Assembly (NCBI RefSeq): GCF_954871325.1
Contig: NC_088775.1
Span: forward strand, 72,579,561-72,643,560
Length of the DNA: 64,000 bases
Direction: 5' to 3'
Source of the DNA: Gordionus sp. m RMFG-2023
Taxonomy: Eukaryota; Nematomorpha; Gordioida; Chordodea; Parachordodidae
In this document: in pieces, positions 36,619 through 46,995 of the stretch
How positions within the stretch are numbered: the first letter of the stretch is position 1
How the letters are laid out: every line of letters begins with the position of its first letter
Program-made: the position numbers and the translations under genes
Notes under the pieces: generated by a model
What the model was told of the DNA's origin: nothing
The model's database searches: none
Seen by the model: the letters and a program-made list of their open reading frames with translations, nothing else

Positions 36619-37497
36619 GGAGGAGCAAGTGAAACGCCCCTCTTTTAAATTGACTGTTGTGATAAACATTATTTTAACTTAATAAAAAATTTCTCCCCCC
36701 CCCCCACCCCCTTCTCCCCGAAAAATGTATACATTTTTAAAATAACGACTATAAACTTTTTTAGAAAAAAAGAATTTTTTTTAAAAAAAGTGAAAATACC
36801 AAAATAATTTTAATAATAATCTTAAATAGCCAAAGACCTAGAATGAGTTGACCTAAAGATCTCCAATAAAATTAGGTCTTTATGCTCAAGAGTTAAAAAG
36901 TTAACCGCGTTAACATTGTTATCCCATCAATCACTTTACCCCAGTCTGATCCCTAGAGCGTTACCGGAGCAGTTTTGAAACTTTCCGAAAAATAATATTA
37001 GAAATTTGATTTATTACATAATTATATATATGACTCATTCATATACTTATTTTATTTTCTTAATTCCATTTTTCTTCACATATCAATATTATTACCTATT
37101 ATTTAGTTTATTATGTGATTAAGAATTTAGGTTATAAAAAAAATTTTATTCATATTAAATTTCATGTTTTATTATAAAATCAATTTTTAAATTTCAATGG
37201 ATATTTATACCAAGAGATTTTTGAGGAGATTTTTTCGACACCCATTGGTATAATTTTATAAGAGTAGAAATAAAATAGGATATTTTTAGGAATGCGTTTT
37301 GGAATGTTCCAAAATATTGAAAGTAGCGTAAACGGACACAAGGGTTGTCCCAATAAAAACGATTGATAATTTTTTGGATTATAAAAAATAAATTTCGTAA
37401 TATTTGAGTCGACTCAGGTATAAAAAATAAAATAGAAGTTAATGTTCTATTCCATCAAAGAGATATGATAATTTGAATTTCTCTAGAATTCGGGAAA
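36619..37497. other. Intergenic, with partial short hAT-like repeat
   Basis: From about 36655 to 36870 the sequence (C-tracts, GAAAAATGTATAC, AGCCAAAGACCTAGAATGAG) resembles the element at 37498-37848 and that near 6360. A plus-strand open stretch at about 36880-36980 ends in TGA but begins inside this repeat, so I do not call it an exon. Nothing is recognised in the remainder. Confidence 0.45.
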
Positions 37498-37848
37498 CAT
37501 GTGTGTAACCAAAGGGGCCCTCCCCCATCCCATCGCAAATTTGCTCGTAAATATCATTTTAAGCTAATAAAAATCTACCCCCCCCCCCCAATAAGCATAC
37601 AATAATATATCACTATAAATTAGAATTTGAAATAAAAAATTAGTAAAAGATATTTACTTTTTTAGAATAATAACTGTAAGTTAAAATTTTTAGAAAATAG
37701 CTTTTTTATTAAAAAAAATGAAAACCAAAAAATATAAACCTATAATATAGCCAAAGGCCTATAAGTGAGCCTAAAGGCCTATGATAATTTACCGAGGAAA
37801 ACCACGCCTAATAGTGCCCCTTATAGGAAAATCCTGGATACTCCCATG
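37498..37848. mobile_element. Short non-autonomous hAT-like element
   Basis: It is 351 bases, beginning CATGTGTGTAACCAAAGG and ending AATCCTGGATACTCCCATG, imperfect inverted ends of the CAGTGGCGTAGCCAGG class. The flanks TCGGGAAA and TAGTGAAA match at six of eight positions, as a worn 8-base target duplication would. The interior holds a C-run and repeated AGCCTAAAGGCCTA words and no coding sequence. Confidence 0.6.
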
Positions 37849-38801
37849 TAGTGAAAAACAGTGATTTTTATTTTATTTGACTTTTTAAAAAAGGGTTAAT
37901 TTATATCAGAGACCTGCAAAGGTATGCACAGCCCAGGTTGGAATAAAAAAAACAATTTTGGCCCTGCCCAGATTTTTTTAAAATATATTATTTTTAATTT
38001 TTATTGATAATAATGGCGATTTAAAATATTCAGTCTGGTCCAGGTAAAAATTTTTAAGCCTTGGTTCAAGCATTTAAAAAAAAAAATTCTTTAGGTCTGT
38101 CCTGGGTATATTTAAAAAATTAAAATGGGCCAGGCTTAGGGCCAGGACTGCAGGTCTCTGATCTATATATTTTTAATTAAAAATTTTGGCCAGTTTTATG
38201 TGTTTGTATAAAATTTCTGGAAGTGTCAAGCCTGAATAGAATGATAGCCAGGCTTGGTTTAAAATATGTATCAATTCTAATATAAAAAAATTTAATCACT
38301 CTATTTTATATTAGAACTGACCTTTTATAATATTTTGTTCTAATATATTAAATAATAATATTTTTAGTAATAAATAAGTATAACTTATAAGTAAATATTT
38401 GTCAAAAAAAAAATTTTTTTGTCCCTAATTAATAATATCACTAAAAAAATATAAGGTTTCATAGATGTAAATGTAACCCTAATTTCCATGAGAGGAGAGG
38501 GTGAAAGGCTTTTGGTTAGATTACATATTTTTTAAAAAATTTGGTTTTACATTTTTATTCTGAACCATTTAAGAATATATATTGTAAAATAATGAAGGAG
38601 TGAGGTTTATGTAGGGCCTAATTCTTATTAGCTTGATCAATTCAAGACTTTATCATTATTTTATATAGTATAAATAGAGGGCTAAATAACTATTGTAACA
38701 AATTATACATTCGTCTTGAAATTATTATTCCCATTTAATTAATTGTGTGTATATAATTTTTAAATAATATAAATCTTTATTGCAATATGTAATAAATTTT
38801 C
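37849..38801. other. Intergenic, no gene
   Basis: At 37910-38160 a patch with GCCCAGGTT, T/A runs and GGCCAGG words resembles the subterminal GGCCCGG region of the poly-C hAT family, so a relic of it is likely. The remainder is AT-rich, with nothing recognised until the 3' end of the gene at 38802. Confidence 0.5.
38776..38781 (-). promoter_or_regulatory. Poly(A) signal of the CCDC115-like gene
   Basis: AATAAA on the minus strand, about 20 bases after the stop codon. Confidence 0.4.
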
Positions 38802-39326
38802 TCATTTTTTAATTAGGTTAAGTAATTTCAATTTGAGATTGGCTTGTTCAACACATATAAGAATTATATTATAAAATTCTTTCTGAATATTTTTAATGTC
38901 AGATAAAGGCAGCAATGAAAATGCTCTTGTAAGATTGATATTATTTTGTATATCTTTAAAATTTATATCATCCATAATTAAATATAACTCCTCATACGTA
39001 TTTTCATTATTGGCAATTATATCAAAATCAGTAATATTGGGATACAATTTTTTTTTGGGACTAAATTTTCCATAATCATGTAATTGAAGTTTTAATGATT
39101 TATTATTCTGTGATTTAAGAGAGTCATTAATTGCTTGTAACAGTGAGGAACTTAAACTATTGTTAGGCGCATTAAAATGTCTCCGGGCTTGAGCCATATG
39201 CATATAACCGCTAGATATAGAGGGACATATTGATTTAACATTATTTGAAAAAAATCTCTCCAAAAGATCTAAGAAGTGGATAATTTCTTCATCATCACAA
39301 CAAGAATCTTGTTCATTCATTTTCAA
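38802..39326 (-). CDS. CCDC115: CCDC115/Vma22-like V-ATPase assembly factor, intronless
   Basis: This is a 174-residue uninterrupted reading frame, close to the usual length of CCDC115 (about 180). Vma22/CCDC115 proteins help assemble the V0 sector of the vacuolar ATPase in the ER-Golgi. The N-terminus is a helix (EEIIHFLDLLERFF), followed by SSGYMHMAQARRHF, which aligns with the family motif of an aromatic residue then L.KAR. The C-terminus RAFSLLPLSDIKNIQKEF followed by a long helix matches the family's FGILVP..LRQAQ..F segment. The middle is low-conserved, as in the family. The start could be the first methionine or the third residue (MNEQ). There is no intron. Assignment rests on two short motifs in the right places and right spacing, so it is probable rather than certain. 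Confidence 0.72.
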   Translation of the reverse strand: MKMNEQDSCCDDEEIIHFLDLLERFFSNNVKSICPSISSGYMHMAQARRHFNAPNNSLSSSLLQAINDSLKSQNNKSLKLQLHDYGKFSPKKKLYPNITDFDIIANNENTYEELYLIMDDINFKDIQNNINLTRAFSLLPLSDIKNIQKEFYNIILICVEQANLKLKLLNLIKK

Positions 39327-40163
39327 AACTCATTGTTTGCTAAAATAAGATGAAGGTTTCACGTCAATTATCACGTTACCTTACACAAACAAAGTCAACA
39401 AGAAGGACGTTAATTCATTTAATTAATAAAACTTTTTATATATATGCAAGTTTTATATTTATTAATTGTTTTTATTTATTCATAACTATTGGTTGGGATA
39501 CGTATTAGTCTAAGTTGTAGAATTGTGACTTTATATAGAATGTATTTTAGATCACATAAACGAATATATAAAATTAAAAAGTTCATGGATGGTGTTAGAA
39601 GTTAGCTCAGGGAAATTAGGTCTTTTTATTCGATTACGATATACACATATTTTATTTTATCTGACACTAAGCCCTCATATAGTAAAATCTCACAAAGATC
39701 TTATTAGTAATTAATAAGTATGTTAGATTTTACTGACTATGCGGTTCAAGCAGACCTGATAAACTCAGGAACTGTGTTAGTGGTTAGCCTAGGACTGTGC
39801 TACAATGATTAGGATTTGGGTTTACATATTAATTAAAATATTATATTTTAAACCGAACCTCCCATATTAGGTAAGATCTAATTCAACATGCAGAATCTTT
39901 CCACCCTATGCAACGTTTTCAGATTCACTCGTAAGATTTATATGTAAAAAATAGTGGCAATAAATTTTTGACTATATTGATGTAGCGGTCATAAATTTTT
40001 GAAAATTAGAAATATAATAAATTATTAATCGGGAGAAAATTTAGACATACATAAAGATCTTATCTTTGTTTTATAACTTGAAAAAACCTCATAAAATATG
40101 GTCAATGATAACTTTTTATTCTCAATTCTTATATAAATATATTTGTATATATATAATATTCTA
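39327..40163. other. Upstream of the CCDC115-like gene, no other gene
   Basis: AT-rich sequence containing the presumed promoter of the minus-strand gene. A G/C-richer patch at 39730-39800 has no recognisable product. Confidence 0.45.
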
Positions 40164-40317
40164 TAGTGCTCTAAATATTTCTAAAAAAATCGAACGCGTT
40201 CAAACTCACTTTCAAAAAAAAGGAACGCGTTCACGTTCGCTCAAAATTTTATGATAAATTTTTTTAAAATTTAATCTAATATAAATAAATGACTTATATT
40301 TTTTAACACAATATATT

Positions 40318-40561
40318 GGGAGGGCCTCCTTTGATCGTATTATTTTGATCGTAAAATGGTCCATTTTGTCCATTTTTGGTCAAAATGGACGATTTTTTAA
40401 TTTATAGGTTAGGTTTAGGGTTAGGGTTAGGGTTAGGGTTAAGGTTAGGGTTGGGGTTAGGGTTATAAATGATTTTAATTTACCGCGATTAAATAGACCA
40501 ATCAGAAAAAAATGGACAAAATTTACGATCAAATGACTTTACGATCAAAGTTAGGCAAATC
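40318..40561. mobile_element. MITE carrying a telomere-like repeat array
   Basis: It is flanked by a perfect 8-base direct repeat AATATATT (40310-40317 and 40562-40569). The inverted ends share TTTGATCGTA twice per side (left TTTGATCGTATTATTTTGAT, right inverted TTTGATCGTAAAGTCATTTG) plus a GTCCAT motif. The middle is a run of TTAGGG units. The 8-base duplication points to hAT-type mobilisation. It has no coding sequence. Confidence 0.85.
40407..40464 (+). repeat. Interstitial TTAGGG array
   Basis: About nine units of TTAGGG, with a few variants (TTAGG, TTTAGGG, TTAAGG, TTGGGG), all in one orientation inside the MITE. It is the metazoan telomere motif, but here it travels in a transposon and is not a telomere. 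Confidence 0.95.
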
Positions 40562-41702
40562 AATATATTAGCCAAGTTAAAAAATAATAGTTTTATTTTG
40601 ATATATAATTATATATACAAATATAATATAGCAAATAAAAAGATATTTTTATTTATAAAAATTTCTTATTAATTTTAATATAATTTTCCAAAATTTTCAT
40701 CTGATAGACAGGATTGGCAGTTAATACAGCATAAGCTATACTAAAAACGCGCTGAACAGGGACAGAGGAGCAAATCTTTTAAAGTGGGGAATTTATTAAA
40801 AACATTTATTGTTTTGTTCTTTGCTTCAAAAAAATGAGATAAGTTATCTTCCTCCAATTTATCCTCTACTTCCTCGTCAACAAAAATGATCTCGAAATTT
40901 AGAGCTTTTGTATTATCATTTCTAGGGTTTTCGATGCATTTTTTCAATAACGTTATAGGTTTATTTTTATAGATTCATTCTGTGGAGGTTAAATCCATGG
41001 TCATTGAACTTGAATAGGATGTATAATTGCAGAAATAACATATTGATCTTCATATATATGTTCAAATCTTTAAAACATAAATATGTAATTAATTTGATAG
41101 TGATGTTTAATACCTTTTATCCATTTAATACTGCGTCTATCAATGATTGACCATATTAGGCCACTAATATTTTTTAATTTTAAAAAAACTATTGTTATTG
41201 TTGGAGTCAAATAGCCTAAATGCATTTTTTCTTCAAATTTAATGATTTTACTTAGTTATATTACATAAAATAATTAATATTACAATCAAATGTCGTTTTA
41301 AATTGGAACTTGAAGATTTTGAAACTGATATGATACTTTTTGGGCACATTTTACATTTGGTAAGTATTGAATAAGTTCTTTCAATATAGGATATTACTGT
41401 AAAATATTTATCATATTTGGCCATGGTAATGTTAATTCATCCGATTTTGATATTTTAGAATCAGATGATGATGATGAAATAATAATATCCAGGCTTATGC
41501 TTATCTATTAAATTAAATAAGCAATAATGTTCAGATTAATTAACTATAATACTGGCGTGTTAAAAAAATTGAAATGTATAAAAGAAAAAACAGTTGATTA
41601 TTAATATAAGACTTTTTTCTTAATTAGGACTAATATTAAATTTTTAAAATAAATAAAAATAAAAGGTGATTTATAAAATTGAACAAACTTTAAATTCGAA
41701 AT

Positions 41703-43760
41703 CCATTGGCGTACGCAGCGGAGGGGGGGGGCCCTCCAAAGCCAAAAAATGCAGATGCCGGATATATTTTTCAAAAATATTTTTGTTTAGAGTGTTGTGC
41801 AGATTTAATTTAAATATTTCCATATTTTTTAATTCGTTTGTAAGTATAAATTTTAAATTGTAAAAATTGATAAGAATATATAAATATGTTATTTTAACAA
41901 CTTTTTACAAGTCAAATAATTTTATTTTCAAATAAATTAATAAATATGGAAATGTTTTGAATTAAATTTACACAGTACATATTAATTTATATTTGTTAAT
42001 ATTTATTCCTATCTCATATTAAATATATATTTAATTACATTTATTATCACATTCATAACTAAGTTTATCAATTAATTTCGATTTCAAATTTTCCGGAGTA
42101 ATATTATCTTATTATTTTTTAGTGGCGTAATATTTATCTACCATTTTTAAATTTCTAGTCAAATAATAATTATTCTGAAATTGTCCAACAGGGAGAAAGA
42201 AATTGCAACCTTGTCCTATGAGATAGTCTCCGCCATCAAGCAGTAACAGCTTTTATGGAGTTAGAAGAGCCCATTATTTGCTTTTACTGACATATCACAA
42301 TGGCCTGAAAGAAATTTTTCCTTAGAAGCAAGAAAATTATTGGATTCAATGCTTATTCCAAATTTTTTTTCTCATTAGAATGTACAACTATTTTATGTAT
42401 TACTTTTCAAAAACATGATGACTTGATTAAGAAGATGAGAATAGTGGAGAGCATTTTATTAGAATTCAAGGAAATTAGGGCTAATGTTTATGAAGAATTT
42501 CATTATATGTTTTTGTTAAGTCAAAAGCAGAGCTATACGTGTTTAATATTTGTCTCACTCGACTTGCAGCAAGACAAGCTCATAGTTAAATAAAACATTA
42601 ATATAGGATCAGTAGAAGAGTATATCTTAGATACAAATACATTTATAAACCAAATAAATGAATGGTTTTTAATTCATTATGCAGCACTTACCAATCTGCA
42701 AATATTATTTCCATAAAAGCCTTCCCAACCTTTTTCAGATGGTGATAGAAATAAAATATTTGTTGGATTTTTATCATGAAGATGTTAAAGTATCTTATGA
42801 AGCCTTATTAGCTGAATAACTATGTTTATAAGACTAACTATGGTTGATACAGTCCCAAAAAATGCTATGGATCCTCTGCATTATTTCAAACACATTTTAG
42901 ATTATATTTCCAATGTATTAAAAGGGTTTATATATATTAGCAACTCTTCCCAATAGTAAACTAATGAGAGAACATTATCTTTTTTAAGAAGGATAACAGA
43001 GCCCTGCAGAGGTACCATTTGCAGGGCACGACCCGAATTTTTTTTAAGATTTTTGCGGATAAGCTCAATTTTCAGGCCCGACCCGGATTTTTTTAAAATA
43101 AATTATATTTATTTTTGATTTTTATAGCTAATAATAACGATTTCAAATATAGGCTGTTTTAAAATATACAGTCCGGCCCGGATATTTTTTTTAAAAAAAT
43201 TTTGAGGCCCGGCCTAGATGTTTTTTTTTAAAAAATTCAGGCTAAGCCCGGGTGTTTTTTTTTAAATTTCGGGCCCGGCCATACAGTCCGGCTCGGGGGC
43301 CGGGCCGAAAAACATACCAAGAAGTACAAGTTTTGAAAGTAGATTGAAAGGTTTGGATCTTTTGAATATTCATAGGCATTTGACAACAAGTAAGGATGAG
43401 ATAATTGAAAAATTAGCTCAATCCCAACGAAGATTGGATTTTACATTGTAAATATATAACATACAAAATACAATTATTCCCTTAGCTTTTTGTGTATTAA
43501 TTTTTATTTCTAACATTTAAATTTTTTATACTTTATATAGAAATTTTAAAGCTCAAAAAATTCAAGTTTCTATTTTGGGTCATTTAAGTGATTCTTTACA
43601 TATAATTTTTTTATAATTCACATTAATTTAACATTGTGTATTAGAAATAGTTATTAGTCCTAATAAATTTATGCTTGATATTTTTAAAAAACAATAATAT
43701 TTCTTAAAAAATTATATTACCCCCCCCCCCCCCCCAGACCAAATTCCTGCGTACGCATAT
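41703..43760 (+). mobile_element. hAT transposon with poly-C tracts, fullest copy
   Basis: The ends CCATTGGCGTACGCAGCGG and CCTGCGTACGCATAT are flanked by TTCGAAAT (41695-41702) and TTCGAAAG (43761-43768), an 8-base target duplication with one difference. G/C homopolymer runs lie inside both ends. The interior matches 9754-11588, including the GAGCCCATTATTTGC-type N-terminal segment, the GCTAATGTTTATGAAGAATTTC segment near 42480 and the CTAATGAGAGAACATT dimerisation segment near 42960. The transposase is broken. Confidence 0.85.
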
Positions 43761-43969
43761 TTCGAAAGCAATCATCATAAACAAGGAACGCGTTCACGTT
43801 CGACGTTAGTCAAAAATAAAGGAACGCCATTCATCCTTTTTTTCAAAAAAAAAACTAACTTCTATTAAATTTAACTGACCTTTTATATAATATTATATAA
43901 ATAAGCTATATTAATATATAACAAATATATTATCCAAATAACATTGAATATTATAACTATTAAAATATA

Positions 43970-44014
43970 TGAAATATAGCATATCTTATTTCACACCAAG
44001 TTCAAGTTCGACTA
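43970..44014. mobile_element. Short piece of a gypsy family 1 end
   Basis: TGAAATATAGCATATC and the following 30 bases match the first ~45 bases of the fossils at 28633 and 46996 in the same orientation, with several differences. It directly abuts the duplicated LRR segment. Confidence 0.65.
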
Positions 44015-45216
44015 TTAGAAATTTAAACACTTTGGACTTATCCAAATATTTTATCAATGAAATTGCCGAATTAACGTTCTATCAAAACGATAAACTCGAA
44101 AAATTAGACCTTTCCAACAATAATTTGAAAATCATACACTCAACTTCGTTTAAATCTTTAGGAAAGAGTTTGACACATCTAGATCTCTCTCATAATTATT
44201 AACCAACGCTACCTTCCTTAACCTTATCCGAATATGAAAATTTAGTATACTTAAATATGAGTCACAATAATATGACTAGTTTAGATATCGATTCTTTACA
44301 GGGCTCTGAAGATATACTTCGTTTCATCGGAATATCTGGTAATATGCAATTTATAATATTGAGTAGCTAATGTGGGAGATTTTTATTACCTAAATCATTA
44401 AGTCTATCTTTTAAATTTAGATTGGTGCAATTATCTCGACTTTTTATTGGTTATTGTTAGGCTTAAACATTTAGGCCTAATTTACTATAATATAATATTT
44501 AATTTTACTACTGAAATGTTTATTAGATAATCCTTGGCACTGCGATTGTAAAATGCGCAGATTTCGAGAATGGTACAAATTTTGGTCAGATCAATTGAGT
44601 CATTCAGATAAATATCTACAAGAGTTAAACATCGAAAACGCCAAATGTCACACTCCAACAAATTTAGCAGGTGTACCTATCCTGTATCCACCTTTGAATG
44701 CTTTCACTTTTTGCGAAAATGTAACCGATTTTAATAACACTCGAGGTTTGATAATTTTTGATACCAAAATAATATATTGATTAATATCTGTTTGATTTGA
44801 TAGATGAAAGTAAGGTAAGATATCATATCAAAGGAACTAATGACATATATGATGGAGATGCTGACAATGATAACTTTGACACAAATTCTATCCCCAATAG
44901 TCTTGCTCAAACGAATAATGCCTATGGTAATGATCGTCAAAATTTAGTTCTCAATTCCTTAAAACAAGCCAGGATAGCTTTAACCCTCTCAATTTGCACT
45001 GTAGCTATATTATTAGCGCTCTTTATCTCTAAATTTATATTTTCTGGTAATAATAATAAAAATATCATGGAAGAGGAATCAAACAATAAATCTTCTAAAT
45101 TAGGAAGTTTTCTTTCAGCTATTCCAGTTGCTTTTAGGAATGGGCATGTAACTAATGTTCCTGAAGATAAACAAACTATAGCCAACCACGGATATCCTAT
45201 GGGAACGGTCTCGTAA
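44015..45216 (+). pseudogene. Truncated duplicate of the LRR membrane-protein gene
   Basis: The segment repeats the last 324 bases of exon 2 (44015-44338), exon 3 (44527-44745) and exon 4 (44804-45216) of the gene at 24217-26759, with introns. The signal peptide, LRRNT, exon 1 and the first 255 bases of exon 2 are missing. A TTA leucine codon of the parent is TAA here (44200-44202), so even the remaining repeats cannot be translated through. LRRCT, transmembrane segment and tail are otherwise intact. Differences from the parent are about 1% by eye, implying a recent duplication. No promoter is carried over. Confidence 0.9.
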
Positions 45217-45655
45217 TATACACTCGTTTTGACATATTACACAATATTATTTATAAATCAATTTGGACTTAGTAATATAAAATTGACGTGATTATTTCTT
45301 ATAATTTTATTGTATATCTTTTAGATTTATATATTTGGCTTGTAATAATATTGTCGAATAATTATTTTATTAGTAAGGAGGCTGGCATAGGGCAAAAGGG
45401 GACGTTGACCAAATAAAAGTATTTTAAAAATAACTAAGTCTGAAATTTAATTATATATGATATAATTATAATATATATACTAAGGGTGTACCGATATCAC
45501 TTTTTGGAGTCCGATACGATATTACCTATATTAAATTGATATTGGGCGATTACCGATCCGATATCACTAATCTTTGTCCGAAATATATTTATTACACCGT
45601 AACATAAGTCGTAAAAAATATACTATTATAAAACTTTAATTAAATTATATTTAGG

Positions 45656-45840
45656 CAGGCACGTAGCCAGTAATTTTTTTATATTAAAATGATTTTTTTG
45701 GAGCATTAAAAATTTATTAGAACTAATCATAAAATTAATTAGGACCAATCATATTTGAAAATATGATAATTTTTAACACAAATAATAAAATATTGCAAAA
45801 TACAAAATATTATGAGCCTATATAATCGTTCCAAAGACAC
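45656..45840 (-). mobile_element. Solo hAT end, duplicated copy
   Basis: Second copy of the fragment at 27251-27435, carried along in the segmental duplication; begins CAGGCACGTAGCCAGTAATT. Confidence 0.65.
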
Positions 45841-46995
45841 TAAACCTGGGATGGAAGATTTGACTGAAAAAACATTATTTATATAGAAAGTATGCGTTTT
45901 CAAACAGATATCGGCCTTTTGCAATATCATAGTATCTTTCAAAAACATCGTGTTTTCAAAATGAAAGCAACTTGCGAAACGAAAGTGAGTCAAGAAACAT
46001 AACGAATTTTACTTTTAGATTTTTTTCTGGAAAATGCTTAATTTTAAGTTTTCTGATAACTTCGATTTTTTTAATTTAGAGATTTTTTTGCTAGAGATGA
46101 TATTAATTTTCCCTGTTTAAAGTTATAATGCCTTGAGGTCACTAACTGTCTAAATTAGAAGATTTTTAATTATATTTGTTAATTAAAATAATTCTATTGT
46201 TTAGCTATTTATACCTGTGCTAATTGATTAGTTATATTTGATCACTTAAACAAGGTTTTAGCTATTTTTATAAATAATTATTATGCCGTTATTTGGTGTT
46301 AATTTGTTCTTATTTACCAATTTTGTTAGATTTCTCATTAAGAAGTTCCATGGAAAGGACCAGAAATTTTGTTCAGTGTTTAAATCTTCGAGAGTACGAA
46401 ATAACAGTTTAATTTTAATAAAGGTGTTATTTTCTGTAAAAACGTATAATGGTTCGTCACTTTAAATAGAATATAACGGTAAACATCCCTTTATAGTTGA
46501 TCAAACAAAACGTTTTGTTGGATAATTAATCGATAGAAGAATTAAGCACATCCAGAAAACTGACAGTTTTATAATATATTAAAAATCCTCATCTAGCAAA
46601 TTATTATTAATAATTATAACAATTGTTATTTTTCTAAATTTCATATTCATTGAAATCGTATTACATTTATTTTTACCAACTTGCTAAATTCAATAAAAAT
46701 GTATTTTTTTAGTGGCGGGCATTTTTGATATTTAAAAAAAATATTAAGAGATAGCTTTTTCCCCGGGGAATTATTTTCCACTTTATATTTTTTATTAGAA
46801 GAAACGGGGAATTATTTTACGAAATTTTCCGGGAAATTTTTCCCCTAGATTTTCCGCTTACTCTCTAAAATAGTCAAATTATACTCTCCTGCCCACTTTA
46901 TAGTTTGCACAAGTCGGATGCACAAATTATTTCCAATATAATTATAATAAAACTTAAAATTTAATATATCTAGCTAGTAATTTATGCTCAATATT

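Larger units (their letters stand above)
40164..43855 (-). mobile_element. hAT transposon interrupted by two other elements
   Basis: The left end TAGTGCTCTAAATATTTC followed by repeated GAACGCGTTC/CGTTCG words parallels the ends of the 14746-18818 hAT. The right end is worn (repeated GGAACGC words at 43787-43840). On the minus strand, remnants of the same transposase occur: FNKFPTLKDLLL near 40760-40800 and a KMHLGYLTP-like segment near 41190-41250. It hosts the 244-base element at 40318-40561 and the hAT at 41703-43760. Its own length without inserts is about 1.4 kb, so it is internally deleted. Confidence 0.65.
44015..46995. repeat. Second copy of the 3-kb segmental duplication
   Basis: Corresponds to 25558-28632. 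Its left edge is a fragment of gypsy family 1 and its right edge is a longer copy of the same gypsy end, both in the same orientation. Two deletions of about 50 bases (around 45335 and 46700) distinguish it from the source. Confidence 0.95.

Noticed and set aside
36880-36980. Plus-strand open stretch reading LTALTLLSHQSLYPSLIP
   Set aside because: It begins inside a short dispersed repeat and has no convincing acceptor, so I treat it as chance.
40407-40464. True telomere or chromosome-fusion remnant
   Set aside because: The array is only about 58 bases, sits between inverted repeats and is enclosed by an 8-base target duplication, so transposition explains it.
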